NCBI GenBank assembly: GCA_003161435.1
Contig: PMOS01000005.1
Coordinates: 62,001-126,000 of the forward strand
Length of the DNA: 64,000 nt
Source of the DNA: Vulcanimicrobiota bacterium
GTDB taxonomy: Bacteria > Vulcanimicrobiota > Vulcanimicrobiia > Vulcanimicrobiales > Vulcanimicrobiaceae
Direction of reading: 5' to 3'
The translations under genes and the position numbers were made by a program. The notes under the pieces were generated by a model, which worked only from the letters and a program-made list of their open reading frames with translations, searched no databases and was not told the origin of the DNA. Below, in pieces: positions 50,428 through 59,139 of this stretch. Numbering within the stretch: the first letter of the stretch is position 1; the number at the start of each line of letters is the position of its first letter.

Positions 50428-51315
50428 TCAGAGCGTCGTCTTTCCCAGCGCGGAAAGGATCAGCTCGACGGCTAGGATCGCGGTTTGGTTCTCGCGGTCG
50501 AGGATCGGGTTGATCTCGGTGATCTCCAGCGAGCCGAGCGTGCCGCTCGCCGCGACGCCCTCCATGAGCAGGTGCGCCTCGCGGTACGAGATCCCGCCGC
50601 GCACCGGCGTGCCGACACCGGGTGCCTCTTGCGGGTCGACACCGTCCATGTCGAAGCTGACGTGCACCGAGTTCTCGCCGTCGCCGACGATCGACAGCGC
50701 TTCGTCGAGCACGCGGCTCATCCCAAGCCGGTCGAGGTCGTTCATCGTGAACGCGCGCACGCCGAGATCGCGGATCGTCTTCTTCTCGCCGTCGTCGACG
50801 TCGCGCAATCCGATGAACACCATGCGCTTGGGGTCGACGGCGTGCTGCTCGAGCGCGAAGTGCACCGGCATGCCGTGAACGTTGCCCGTCGGCGACGTCA
50901 GCGGCGTGTTGATGTCGCCGTGCGCATCGACCCAGATCACGCCGGGCGCTCTGCCGCGCGCCCGCGCGACGCCGGCGATCGTTCCCATCGCGATCGAGTG
51001 ATCGCCCCCGAGCACCAACGGAAACCCGCCGCGACCGATGATCGCGTACACGACGTCCGCGAGCTCGTCGCAGACGGCCTTGATGATCGGGTAGAACTTC
51101 GCGCTCTGTTCTTCGATGGTGGCCGACTCGGGAACGGGGACGCGCAGGTTGCCGTGGTCGTTGACCGCGATCCCGAGCCGCTCGAGCGACTCCTTCAAGC
51201 GCGCGTAGCGGATCGCCGACGGGCCCATGTCGACGCCGCGCCGGTCGGCGCCCAAGTCCATCGGAACGCCGACGACCTCGACGCGCGCGACGTGCTTGCG
51301 GCTCGAAACGATCAT
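50428..51315 (-). CDS. rocF: Arginase
   Basis: Arginase hydrolyses arginine to ornithine and urea with two manganese ions. The 295-residue protein has GVPMDLGADRRGVDMGPSAI near the start. All metal-binding motifs are present: GGDHSIAMG near residues 98-106, WVDAHGDINTP near 123-133, and SFDMDGVDPQEAPGVGTP near 226-243. The length fits bacterial arginases. ATG 51315 is used; the upstream extension would be read antisense to the next gene. No urease or ornithine aminotransferase is nearby. The ornithine cyclodeaminase-like gene at 6429 could turn the product into proline. Confidence 0.94.
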   Translation of the reverse strand: MIVSSRKHVARVEVVGVPMDLGADRRGVDMGPSAIRYARLKESLERLGIAVNDHGNLRVPVPESATIEEQSAKFYPIIKAVCDELADVVYAIIGRGGFPLVLGGDHSIAMGTIAGVARARGRAPGVIWVDAHGDINTPLTSPTGNVHGMPVHFALEQHAVDPKRMVFIGLRDVDDGEKKTIRDLGVRAFTMNDLDRLGMSRVLDEALSIVGDGENSVHVSFDMDGVDPQEAPGVGTPVRGGISYREAHLLMEGVAASGTLGSLEITEINPILDRENQTAILAVELILSALGKTTL

Positions 51316-51319
51316 ACCT

Positions 51320-52525
51320 TCAGCTCCGTGACCGTCGCCGGCCGAGACTTGCGCGCACCTTCGGCGGCCGGGTCGCATCGAGCGGCGGCCCCGTCGTCGC
51401 GGGCGCCGCATCGGCACGCGTCGCCGGGCGCGGCAGCAGGTGCTCGCGCAGCACGCGAATCATCGCCGCCACCGGAACGGCGAGAAAGGTCCCGGGCAAG
51501 CCGAACAACTCGCTGAAGCCCAGGATGGAGATCACGATCCAGAACGGCGAGAGCCCGACGTTGTCCTTGAGCACGCGCGGCGCGACGAAGTTGCCGTCGA
51601 TCTGATGGATCACGACGATCAGCACGGCGACCAGCACCGCGCTCCCCAACCCGTTGGTGACGTACGCTATGATGACCGCCGGAACGAACGCGATCAACGC
51701 TCCCGCGTAGGGGATGAAGTTCAGCGCGCCCGAGACTACGCCGATCAGCAGCGCGTAGTGCACGTGGGTGAAGGTCAGCATGACGGTGAGCATCGCGCCC
51801 AGGATCGAACCGTCGATGAGCTGGCCGCGAATGAAGCCGCCGACGACTCGGTCGAGGTCGGCGATGATCGACTCGGTCTTGGCATGCAGCCTGGCGGGGA
51901 TAAGTCCGATGAAGTTTCTCTTCAGCTCCTCGGCGTCGAGCAACATGTAGGCGGCAAGCACCGGAACCACGACCACCGTCGCGAGCACCGAGACCGTCGA
52001 GAGCAGCACGTTGACGGTCTTCTGCGCCGTGTCGAGCGCGTTGGTCTGCAGAAAGGACGCAACTTGCGCCGGAAGCGTGGCCACGTAGAGCCGCTCGTCG
52101 CTCGGCAGCCACCGAATGAAGCGGTTGTTCGGGTCCTGCAGAATTTGACCCAAGTTCTTGACCAGGTCAGGGGCCGCTTTGACGGCGGCCTGCGTGTCGA
52201 AGATCAGCGGCGGGATCAACCATTCCGCGATCGCGACGCCGGCGACGATGAGCGCGACGTACACGAGCAAAATCGACCACCCCAGCGGCAGCCGCTCGTT
52301 GAACAGGCGGACCATCGGATAGACGAGGTACGCGAAGAACAGCGCCACGACGAACAGCATCGCCGTCGCCTTCACGCTGGCCAGGAATTGCAGCAGGCCG
52401 ACGCCCAGGTAGATCGTGACGGCGATCAGCAACAGCGTCTTGAGCAGGAACGTAATGCGGCGTTCCGCGCGCGACATCGGCCGGCGTGGGCGCGGCACGG
52501 CGTCCGGCGGTCTGGCTGGGTTCAC
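51320..52525 (-). CDS. AI-2E family (PerM/UPF0118) membrane transporter
   Basis: This protein of about 401 residues has roughly eight hydrophobic segments: two at the N-terminus, a long soluble stretch, then a C-terminal bundle containing GALNFIPYAGALIAFVPAVI and VIHQIDGNFVAPRVL. These are the strongest conserved parts of the AI-2E/PerM family. Characterised relatives export autoinducer-2 or act as Na+/H+ antiporters; the role here is unknown. GTG 52525 with an AGGGG upstream avoids overlap with the divergent gene at 52585; in-frame ATGs at 52564 and 52615 are alternatives. It lies 4 bases before the arginase gene. Confidence 0.85.
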   Translation of the reverse strand: MNPARPPDAVPRPRRPMSRAERRITFLLKTLLLIAVTIYLGVGLLQFLASVKATAMLFVVALFFAYLVYPMVRLFNERLPLGWSILLVYVALIVAGVAIAEWLIPPLIFDTQAAVKAAPDLVKNLGQILQDPNNRFIRWLPSDERLYVATLPAQVASFLQTNALDTAQKTVNVLLSTVSVLATVVVVPVLAAYMLLDAEELKRNFIGLIPARLHAKTESIIADLDRVVGGFIRGQLIDGSILGAMLTVMLTFTHVHYALLIGVVSGALNFIPYAGALIAFVPAVIIAYVTNGLGSAVLVAVLIVVIHQIDGNFVAPRVLKDNVGLSPFWIVISILGFSELFGLPGTFLAVPVAAMIRVLREHLLPRPATRADAAPATTGPPLDATRPPKVRASLGRRRSRS

Positions 52526-52584
52526 GGGACCCCTGTTCCCTATGCGCGAGAGGCCGCCCCGCATCGGCGTCGTAGCTCCCGCCG

Positions 52585-53610
52585 ATGTCCCGTCGACGCG
52601 TGGCGGCTCTCGCACTCGCGCTGGTCTGGTTCGCCGCTGTCCCCGCCGGCTGCGCTCGGCAGCGCGCGGCGGGCGGGGCGGTCCGCATCGGAATGGTGAC
52701 CGACACGGGCGGCTTGGGCGACCGCTCGTTCAACGATTCGGCCTACGCGGGGCTGATGCGCGCGCAGCGCGAGCTGCACGTCGACACGGTCGCGCTGCAG
52801 TCACGCTCGGCGGCGGACTATCAAGTCAACCTGACCGTGCTCGCGAACAAAGAGTACGACGAGATCTTCGCGATCGGCTTCTTGATGGCGAGAGACGTCG
52901 CAGAAGTGTCGGAGCGCTATCCCACGCGACACTTCTCCATCATCGATGCGGTCGTCGATGAGCCCAACGTCACGTCGGTGACCTTCAAGGAAGAGCAAGG
53001 TTCGTTTCTGGCCGGCGCGCTGGCCGCAATGACGACCAAGACGAAGACGATCGCGTTCCTGGGCGGGATCGACATCCCGCTGCTGCGCAAGTTCGAAGCG
53101 GGCTACGCCGCGGGCGCGCGGCAAGTCGATCCCAGCGTCAAGGTGATCTCGAAGTACATCGGGTCGTTCGACGACGTCGCCTCCGGCAAGGAGCTCGCCG
53201 GCGTGCAGTTCGATCAAGGCGCCGACATCATCTACGTCGCGGCGGGCAAAGGCGGCTTGGGCGCGATCGATCAGGTGAAGTCGCGGCCGAACGCATATCT
53301 GATCGGGGTCGACGCGGATCAGGACGGGATCGTACCGGGGAAGATCCTCACCAGCATGGTCAAGCGCGTCGACGTCGGCGTGTTCCGCGTCTGCCAGCAG
53401 GCCGCCGCGCACAAGCCGCGGCCGGTTCATCTCACGCTGGGCCTGAAGGAAGGCGGCGTCGGGCTGACCGATTTCCGCTACACGCGCAGCGTCGTCACGC
53501 CGCCGAAGATCGCGGCGCTCGCCAAACTTCGCGCGGCGATCATCGCGGGGAAGATCGTCGTGCCGTCAACGCGGGAGGAACTGGCATCGTTCAAACCCGT
53601 CCCGCTCTAG
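52585..53610 (+). CDS. BMP family nucleoside-binding lipoprotein (ABC transporter)
   Basis: This 341-residue periplasmic binding protein of the Bmp/PnrA/Med family has a lipoprotein signal (VPAG then Cys23). IGMVTDTGGLGDRSFNDSAY near residues 36-55 is the family's ligand-binding entry. GSFLAGALAAMTTKTKTIAF, then GGIDIPLLRKFEAGYAAGA, and VGVDADQDG follow. Members bind purine nucleosides. It heads an operon with an ATPase and two permeases, so a nucleoside uptake system is well supported. Confidence 0.92.
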   Translation: MSRRRVAALALALVWFAAVPAGCARQRAAGGAVRIGMVTDTGGLGDRSFNDSAYAGLMRAQRELHVDTVALQSRSAADYQVNLTVLANKEYDEIFAIGFLMARDVAEVSERYPTRHFSIIDAVVDEPNVTSVTFKEEQGSFLAGALAAMTTKTKTIAFLGGIDIPLLRKFEAGYAAGARQVDPSVKVISKYIGSFDDVASGKELAGVQFDQGADIIYVAAGKGGLGAIDQVKSRPNAYLIGVDADQDGIVPGKILTSMVKRVDVGVFRVCQQAAAHKPRPVHLTLGLKEGGVGLTDFRYTRSVVTPPKIAALAKLRAAIIAGKIVVPSTREELASFKPVPL

Positions 53611-53621
53611 TCCTGACCGGC

Positions 53622-55025
53622 GTGCGCCGTCGTTTCGGCGCCGTGCAGGCGGTCGACGGCGTCGACATCGAGCTGCAGTCCGGCGAGATCCACGCACTGG
53701 TCGGCGAGAACGGTGCGGGCAAGTCCACGCTCGCCGCGATCGCGTACGGTGCGGTCAAGGCCGACGAAGGCAGCGTCGTCGCGGGCGGCGTCGTCGGCCT
53801 CGTCCATCAGCATTTCAAGTTGATCGAACGGCTGCGCGTGTGGGAGAACGTGCTGCTCAACCGCGAGCCGCGCCGCGGTTGGGTGATCGACGTGGCGGCG
53901 GCACGCGAACGGGTGAACCGGTTGGCGGCGACGTACGGTCTGGCCGTCGATCCCGACGCCGTCGTCGAGACGCTCCCGGTCGGGATCAAGCAGCGCGTCG
54001 AGCTCCTGCGCGAGCTCGACCGCGAGCCGACCGTGCTGCTGCTCGACGAGCCGACGGCGGCGCTGGCACCCAGCGAGATCGCGTCGTTCTTCACCACGAT
54101 CGGCGCGCTCGCCGCGCGCGGCACCGCGATCTTGGTGGTGACGCACAAGCTGGCCGAGGTGATCGCCTACTCGCAGCGCGTGACCGTGATGCGCGCGGGA
54201 CGCGTCGTCGCGCGTCACGTCACCAGCGAGACGAGCGCCGACGCGATCGCGCGCGAGATGGTCGGCGGCGAGGTTCCGGCCCTCGCCGCGCGCGGTTCGA
54301 CCGCGACCGCGCCGTTGCTCGAGGTGCGCGGTCTCTCGGCGCGCTCGGCGACGAGTACGCTCGAAGACGCGACGTTCGAGGTTCGGGCCGGCGAGATCGT
54401 CGGCATCGCCGGGATCGAGGGCAACGGACAAACCGCGCTCGCCGACGCGCTCGCCGGCGTCGTCCCGTTCACCGGCGAGCTGCGGTTCGAGGGCGACGCA
54501 CTGCGCCCCGACGATTCGCCGGCGTCGCGCCTGCGGCGCGGGATTCGGGTGATCCCGCAGGATCGCCGGCACGAGGCGCTCGTGCTCGGCTGGAACGTGC
54601 GCGACAACGTCGTGCTGGGGCGTCAGCGCACGCTGGCGCGGTCGCAGTACGCCGAAGCGGCGCGCGAGGTGATCGAACGCTTCGACGTGCGACCGCCCGA
54701 TCCGGAGGCGACGGTCGGCGCGCTCTCGGGCGGCAACCAGCAGAAGATCGTGGTCGGCCGCACGCTGGCCGCGCATGCGAAGCTCGTCGTCGCCTACCAG
54801 CCGACGCGCGGGATCGACATCGGCGCGGCCGTGCTGGTGCAATCGCGGTTGATCGAGGCACGGAACGCCGGCGTCGGCGTGCTGCTGATCTCGTTCGAGC
54901 TCGACGAGATCTTCGCGTGCGCCGATCGCGTGCTGGTGATCGCGAACGGGAGGTTCGCCGGTTCGTTCGACCGTGCGACGATCGATCGCGGCCGCATCGG
55001 CGCGCTGATGGCGGGAAACGTATGA
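53622..55025 (+). CDS. Nucleoside ABC transporter ATPase (two fused NBDs)
   Basis: This ATPase of ~467 residues carries two nucleotide-binding domains, as in RbsA/YufO-type importers. The first NBD has GENGAGKST near residue 26, LLLDEPTAAL and a degenerate signature. The second has EGNGQTALADA (a loop lacking the Walker lysine) and LSGGNQQKIVVGR. GTG 53622 truncates the first strand. The frame is open farther back, and a GGAGGA at 53575-53580 stands before an ATC (53586) that would begin IVQTRPALVLTGV, so the true start may be non-standard and overlap the lipoprotein gene. The permease gene overlaps the 3' end by 4 bases. Confidence 0.9.
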   Translation: MRRRFGAVQAVDGVDIELQSGEIHALVGENGAGKSTLAAIAYGAVKADEGSVVAGGVVGLVHQHFKLIERLRVWENVLLNREPRRGWVIDVAAARERVNRLAATYGLAVDPDAVVETLPVGIKQRVELLRELDREPTVLLLDEPTAALAPSEIASFFTTIGALAARGTAILVVTHKLAEVIAYSQRVTVMRAGRVVARHVTSETSADAIAREMVGGEVPALAARGSTATAPLLEVRGLSARSATSTLEDATFEVRAGEIVGIAGIEGNGQTALADALAGVVPFTGELRFEGDALRPDDSPASRLRRGIRVIPQDRRHEALVLGWNVRDNVVLGRQRTLARSQYAEAAREVIERFDVRPPDPEATVGALSGGNQQKIVVGRTLAAHAKLVVAYQPTRGIDIGAAVLVQSRLIEARNAGVGVLLISFELDEIFACADRVLVIANGRFAGSFDRATIDRGRIGALMAGNV

Positions 55026-56044
55026 GCGCGCTGCTGCGCGGGCGCGCGTTCCGTGACGTCGCCGTCGTGATCGTCGTCGTGTTCGGCTTCGGTTCGATCG
55101 CGATGTTGCTCGCCCACGTCTCGCCGCTGGACGGATTCGGCGCCCTGTTCGACGGCGCGTTCGGCACGCGCAGCGAGCTGGCCGAAACGTTGGTGCAGAC
55201 GACCAGCCTGCTCTTTCCGGCGCTCGGGGTCGCGATCGCGGCACGTGCCGGCCTGTTCAATATCGGTGCGGACGGCCAGCTGATCCTGGGCGGGTTCGCG
55301 GCCGGCTGGATCGGCGCGCAGTTTCCGTTGCCCGGCTACCTCGCGATCCCGATGGTGCTGCTCGCCGGCACGTTCGCCGGCGGTGCGTGGGGCGCGATCG
55401 CCGGTTTTCTGCGCGCGCGTTTCGGCGCCAACGAAGTGATCGCGACGCTGATGCTCAACTACGTCGCCGTCCTGCTCGCGACGTACCTGGTGAACGGCCC
55501 GCTGCAGCAAGGCGGTGCCGGCGCGTCGGAAACCGCGGGGCTCCCCAAAGCAGCGCAGTTGCCCGATCTGATCGCGGACTCGCGACTGACCTGGGCGTTC
55601 GTCATCGCGCTCGTCGTCGCGTTCGTGCTGCGCTGGGTGCTGCAGCGCACCGTGTTCGGCTACGAGCTGCGCGCCGCCGGCGACGCGCCGGAGGCCGCCA
55701 AGCGCGCGGGGATCGATCTGGGCCGCACGGCCTTCGTAGCGATGACGCTGTCGGGCGCGCTCGCCGGGCTGGGCGGGGCGACGATCGTCTCGGGCGTGCT
55801 GCACCGCTTCAACACCGGCTTGTCGCCGGGCTACGGCTTCATCGCGATCGCGGTCGCGCTGGTCGGGAACCTCGATCCGCTGTGGATCGTGGTCGCATCG
55901 TTCGCGTTCGGCGTGCTGCAGAGCGGCGGGGTCGCGATGCAGGCCGAGGCGCTCGTCCCGCGCGACGTCGTCACCCTGGTGACCGGCTTGGCGATCATCG
56001 CGCTCGCCGGCCGGCGCGTCGTCGCGTCGCTGAGGTCGACGTGA
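55022..56044 (+). CDS. Nucleoside ABC transporter permease 1
   Basis: This 340-residue BPD_transp_2-type permease has about nine to ten hydrophobic segments. The motifs AARAGLFNIGADGQLILGGF and RFGANEVIATLMLNYVA are typical of the nucleoside/simple-sugar permease class, as is ELRAAGDAPEAAKRAGI in the cytoplasmic coupling loop. ATG 55022 overlaps the ATPase stop (ATGA), and its own stop overlaps the next permease (GTGA). It pairs with the second permease to form the channel. Confidence 0.92.
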   Translation: MSALLRGRAFRDVAVVIVVVFGFGSIAMLLAHVSPLDGFGALFDGAFGTRSELAETLVQTTSLLFPALGVAIAARAGLFNIGADGQLILGGFAAGWIGAQFPLPGYLAIPMVLLAGTFAGGAWGAIAGFLRARFGANEVIATLMLNYVAVLLATYLVNGPLQQGGAGASETAGLPKAAQLPDLIADSRLTWAFVIALVVAFVLRWVLQRTVFGYELRAAGDAPEAAKRAGIDLGRTAFVAMTLSGALAGLGGATIVSGVLHRFNTGLSPGYGFIAIAVALVGNLDPLWIVVASFAFGVLQSGGVAMQAEALVPRDVVTLVTGLAIIALAGRRVVASLRST

Positions 56045-56916
56045 ACGCTACGCTGGCCGCGGTGCTGGCCCTGCTGGGGCTCACGCTGGTCAAGGCGACG
56101 CCGCTGATCTATGCCGCCCTCGGCGGCGTCGTCAGCGAGCGCTCAGGCGTCATCAACATCGGGCTCGAGGGGATCCTCGTCGCCGGCGCGTTCACGTCGG
56201 TGGTGGTCAGCGGCGCGACCGGCAATCCGATTCTGGGAGCGCTGGCAGGCGTCGTCGCCGGGATGGCGCTCGCCGCCGTCCTCGCCTTTGCGGCGACCCG
56301 GCTGGGCGTCGACCAGATCGTCGCGGGAGCCGGGCTCAACATCGCCGCGCTCGCCGCCGCCGCGTTCGGATTGGTGCTCGTGTACCATCAGCCGGGCGCT
56401 TCGCACGAAGTGCCGGCGCTCGGGAACACGGGCGAGCGGGTGCTGATCGTCCTGGCGTTCGTTGCGGCGGCTGCGCTGCAGTTCGTGCTCACGCGCACGC
56501 CGTGGGGGCTGCGCGTGCGCGCCTGTGGCGAGGATCCCAGCGCCGCCGAGGCGGCCGGGATCAATGCGCTGCAGACCCGCTTCTGGGCGGTGGTGATCGG
56601 CGGCGCGATCGCCTCGCTGGGCGGCGTGTACCTTTCGTTGGCCGAGCTCGACCTGTACTCCGACGGGATGACCGCCGGCCGCGGCTTCATCGCGCTCGCG
56701 GCGATCATCTTCGGCCGCTGGACGCCGCTGGGCGCAACCGGCGCCGCGCTGTTCTTCGGCTTCTTCGCCGCGCTGCAGTACTCGCTCCAGCGCGCGGGCG
56801 TGCCCAGCGAGCTCATGCAGGCGCTGCCATATCTCGCCGCGTTGGTCGCCCTGGCGGGCTTCGCCGGACGCGTTCGCGCGCCGGCCTCCGACGGCGTCCC
56901 GTACGTCCGACCGTAA
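56041..56916 (+). CDS. Nucleoside ABC transporter permease 2
   Basis: This 291-residue permease has about eight hydrophobic segments. LGGVVSERSGVINIGLEGIL and LGVDQIVAGAGLNIAA match the second permease of BMP-type nucleoside systems, with RVRACGEDPSAAEAAGIN as the coupling loop. The start is GTG at 56041 in a 4-base overlap with permease 1. It is the last gene of the transporter operon; the 56 bases after it contain the promoter of the next gene. Confidence 0.92.
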   Translation: MNATLAAVLALLGLTLVKATPLIYAALGGVVSERSGVINIGLEGILVAGAFTSVVVSGATGNPILGALAGVVAGMALAAVLAFAATRLGVDQIVAGAGLNIAALAAAAFGLVLVYHQPGASHEVPALGNTGERVLIVLAFVAAAALQFVLTRTPWGLRVRACGEDPSAAEAAGINALQTRFWAVVIGGAIASLGGVYLSLAELDLYSDGMTAGRGFIALAAIIFGRWTPLGATGAALFFGFFAALQYSLQRAGVPSELMQALPYLAALVALAGFAGRVRAPASDGVPYVRP

Positions 56917-56934
56917 ATGTTGTACACGCGCACC

Positions 56935-56966
56935 TTGACTTTCGCGTCGTAGGGACGACATATACA
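56935..56966 (+). promoter_or_regulatory. Putative promoter of the beta-lactamase-like gene, leaderless
   Basis: TTGACT at 56935-56940 and TATACA at 56961-56966 are separated by 20 bases, longer than ideal. The ATG at 56973 begins 6 bases after the -10 element and there is no Shine-Dalgarno sequence, so the message may be leaderless, as proposed for marR at 21778. Confidence 0.35.
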
Positions 56967-56972
56967 AAGACA

Positions 56973-58013
56973 ATGCCGGTTCCGCGACGACTCGTTGCCA
57001 TCGTCGTCCTGCTGACCGTTCCGCTTGCCGTTGTGTCACCGGCGGGTGCGACGCCCATGCCCGGACCGCTCGAGGCGTTTCAGGAGCAGCTCACCGCCTT
57101 CTCGACTCGAGCGCCCGGCCGCGTCGCGATCGCCGTCGAGGATGTCGCGACCGGCGTGACGACCGGGATCAATTCCGGCCGCGAGATGCCCGCTGCCTCG
57201 ACGATCAAGATCCCGGTGATGGTCGAGGTGTTCCGCCAGCTCGTCGCCGGCGACTTCGACCTCAACACCAAGATCACGCTGCGCAAGTCGGATCGCGACT
57301 GGGGCTACGGCGAGCTGTGCGATGCGCACGTCGGCTCGACGTATACGGTGTCCCGGCTGCTTTCGCTGATGATCGACGTGAGCGACAATACCGCGACCAA
57401 CATGCTGATCCGGCGGGTGGGTCGCCAGCGCATCAACGCAACGATGCGCGAGCTCGGCCTCAACCATACGCATCTCGGCGATTTCATTCGGTCGGAAGGA
57501 CCGATCCGCTGGGCCCTCCGCTCGAGCCCGGCCGACATGATGCACCTGCTCGGAGCGATGGCGAAGGATCAACTGGTCGATGAGTGGTCGTCGCGCGCGA
57601 TGATCGCGATCCTGCGCGGACAGCATCACAACGGCCTGATCCCCGAACCGCTCCCGCCGGGAACCGAGATCGCGCACAAGACCGGAACGCTGCACGACAC
57701 GCTCAACGACGTCGGGATCGTCTACGGTGACGGCGACGACCCGTACGTCATCGCGGTAATGACGACCGACCTGCCGACGCTCGACGCCGGTCGCCGCTTC
57801 ATCCGCGGCGTCTCGAAGATGGCCTACACCGCGCTCGGCAAGTTCGCCACCTGGCGCGGCGACACGGGCTTCACCCAGCCGGATCGCGCGCCCGCGACGC
57901 TTCCCGACCAGCAGATGTGGACGCCGCAAGGCACGACCGACGTGCCACCCGCCGCCGGGCCGGTCGAACCGCCCGTCCCCAGCCCGGCGCCTTCGCCCGA
58001 GCCTGGCGAGTAG
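56973..58013 (+). CDS. Secreted serine hydrolase with class A beta-lactamase fold
   Basis: This 346-residue exported protein has a signal peptide at about residues 1-26. The penicillin-recognising motifs are all present: SxxK as STIK at 76-79, SDN near 139-141, and HKTG near 228-231. The omega-loop has SEGPIRW near 165, where the class A E-x-x-x-N pattern has arginine in place of asparagine, so efficient deacylation of beta-lactams is uncertain. A proline-rich tail follows the domain. It may be a beta-lactamase or a cell-wall-related serine hydrolase. It follows the nucleoside transporter but probably has its own promoter. Confidence 0.82.
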   Translation: MPVPRRLVAIVVLLTVPLAVVSPAGATPMPGPLEAFQEQLTAFSTRAPGRVAIAVEDVATGVTTGINSGREMPAASTIKIPVMVEVFRQLVAGDFDLNTKITLRKSDRDWGYGELCDAHVGSTYTVSRLLSLMIDVSDNTATNMLIRRVGRQRINATMRELGLNHTHLGDFIRSEGPIRWALRSSPADMMHLLGAMAKDQLVDEWSSRAMIAILRGQHHNGLIPEPLPPGTEIAHKTGTLHDTLNDVGIVYGDGDDPYVIAVMTTDLPTLDAGRRFIRGVSKMAYTALGKFATWRGDTGFTQPDRAPATLPDQQMWTPQGTTDVPPAAGPVEPPVPSPAPSPEPGE

Positions 58014-58027
58014 GGTTAAAGCCCGCC

Positions 58028-58531
58028 GTGCAGCGTGGGGTCGTTGCAATCGGGGCGCTCATCATCGCGGCGACCGCGGCGCCGGCTCGTTCGTTCCCCC
58101 AGGACGATCTCGCGTGGCTGCAAGGGCGGTGGTCGTGCGATGAAGGCGGCTACGCCGGACCTGCTTGGGTCGACGTGCTCGCTCAACCGATCGGTCCGTC
58201 TGCCATAGCGGTGTCGTGGAAGAGCCAAGGTGAACAACCACGGTACGTGCTGCGCCGCGGAGCAGATGGAAAGTGGACTCTTCGTGGACGTACGAACACT
58301 ACGAGCAATCGCGACGTCGTCATTTGGGATCTCGTGGAGAGCGCGGCAAGTTCCGGCGACGACGTGACGTTCAAGGGCGCCTCGCACCAGATCAACGCCG
58401 GCCGGCGAATGGAAATTGGTATAGAGTGGGAGTTCATCCGAACCGGTGACGGCGAATACGCGGAGTGGCAGACGCTCACCAAGGGCAGTCAATCGCAAAA
58501 ACACAGCCGCCATTGTCACCGGGCCGGCTAG
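58028..58531 (+). CDS. Small secreted protein, unknown function
   Basis: This 167-residue protein has a signal peptide (about residues 1-24) and a beta-rich mature part beginning DDLAWLQGRWSCDEGG. It resembles the entry strand of lipocalin- or DUF6265-type domains (WLxGxW), with a later IEWEFIRTGDGEYAEW. The similarity is short, so the assignment stays open. The start is GTG at 58028, 15 bases after the beta-lactamase-like gene. Its end overlaps the convergent TetR gene by 56 bases. Confidence 0.55.
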   Translation: MQRGVVAIGALIIAATAAPARSFPQDDLAWLQGRWSCDEGGYAGPAWVDVLAQPIGPSAIAVSWKSQGEQPRYVLRRGADGKWTLRGRTNTTSNRDVVIWDLVESAASSGDDVTFKGASHQINAGRRMEIGIEWEFIRTGDGEYAEWQTLTKGSQSQKHSRHCHRAG

Positions 58532-59081
58532 CTAGCTCCTCGCACATCGAACTGATTTCCGTCGCGCGCTTCTCGCGTTCGCGCGACGGCGCTTCCAGCG
58601 CGTCGGCGAGCATGGCCAGCAACGCGCCGACGATCGCGATCGCACGGACGCGATCGCCGAGCCGATCGTGGATTACGTCCGCGAGCAGCGCGCGCGTCTC
58701 CGCACGCGCGCGGTCGACCGCCGGTGCGGCGGGGCCCGACAGGAGAACACCCGCGATTGCATTTCCTGTGTACGCGCGTACGACGAATTGGTGGGTGGCT
58801 GCTCGTATCGCGTCACGAACGTTCGCGTGAACGCTCAGCATCCGTCGAAACGCGTCGCGCTCTTTTGCGCTGACGCGGCGCAAGACGTCCGCCAATAGTT
58901 CGTCGCGGCTCGGCGCGAAGCGATAGATCGCCGCCGGCGATACGCCCGCTGCGCGGGCGACGTCGCCGAGCCGGGCGTCCTCGAACCCCTTTTTCATGAC
59001 GACATCGTGGGCCGCACGCCGTACCCGCCGTTCGAGCTCCAATCTCCGCGCACGTCCCTGAGCGGTGACGCGATAAGCCAC
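58476..59081 (-). CDS. TetR family transcriptional regulator
   Basis: This 201-residue regulator has an N-terminal TetR helix-turn-helix near residues 30-60 (ARLGDVARAAGVSPAAIYRF), followed by a helical ligand/dimerisation domain. GTG 59081 follows GGAGG by 8 bases. It is divergent from a short-chain dehydrogenase gene, and an inverted repeat between them is the likely operator. The C-terminal end overlaps the convergent secreted-protein gene. The ligand is unknown and may be a substrate of the dehydrogenase. Confidence 0.85.
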   Translation of the reverse strand: MAYRVTAQGRARRLELERRVRRAAHDVVMKKGFEDARLGDVARAAGVSPAAIYRFAPSRDELLADVLRRVSAKERDAFRRMLSVHANVRDAIRAATHQFVVRAYTGNAIAGVLLSGPAAPAVDRARAETRALLADVIHDRLGDRVRAIAIVGALLAMLADALEAPSREREKRATEISSMCEELASRPGDNGGCVFAIDCPW

Positions 59082-59092
59082 GTTCCAACCTC

Positions 59093-59121
59093 CGAAGGCC
59101 GAATTTGCATTTCGACCTTCG
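59093..59121. promoter_or_regulatory. Inverted repeat between tetR and the SDR gene (candidate operator)
   Basis: CGAAGGCCGAA and TTCGACCTTCG form an inverted repeat (10 of 11 positions) with a 7-base centre. It lies in the 58-base gap between the divergent TetR and SDR start codons and overlaps the upstream part of the TetR ribosome binding site. This is a typical place for a TetR autoregulatory operator; binding is inferred. Confidence 0.5.
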
Positions 59122-59139
59122 ACGTCGTATCGAGAGAGC

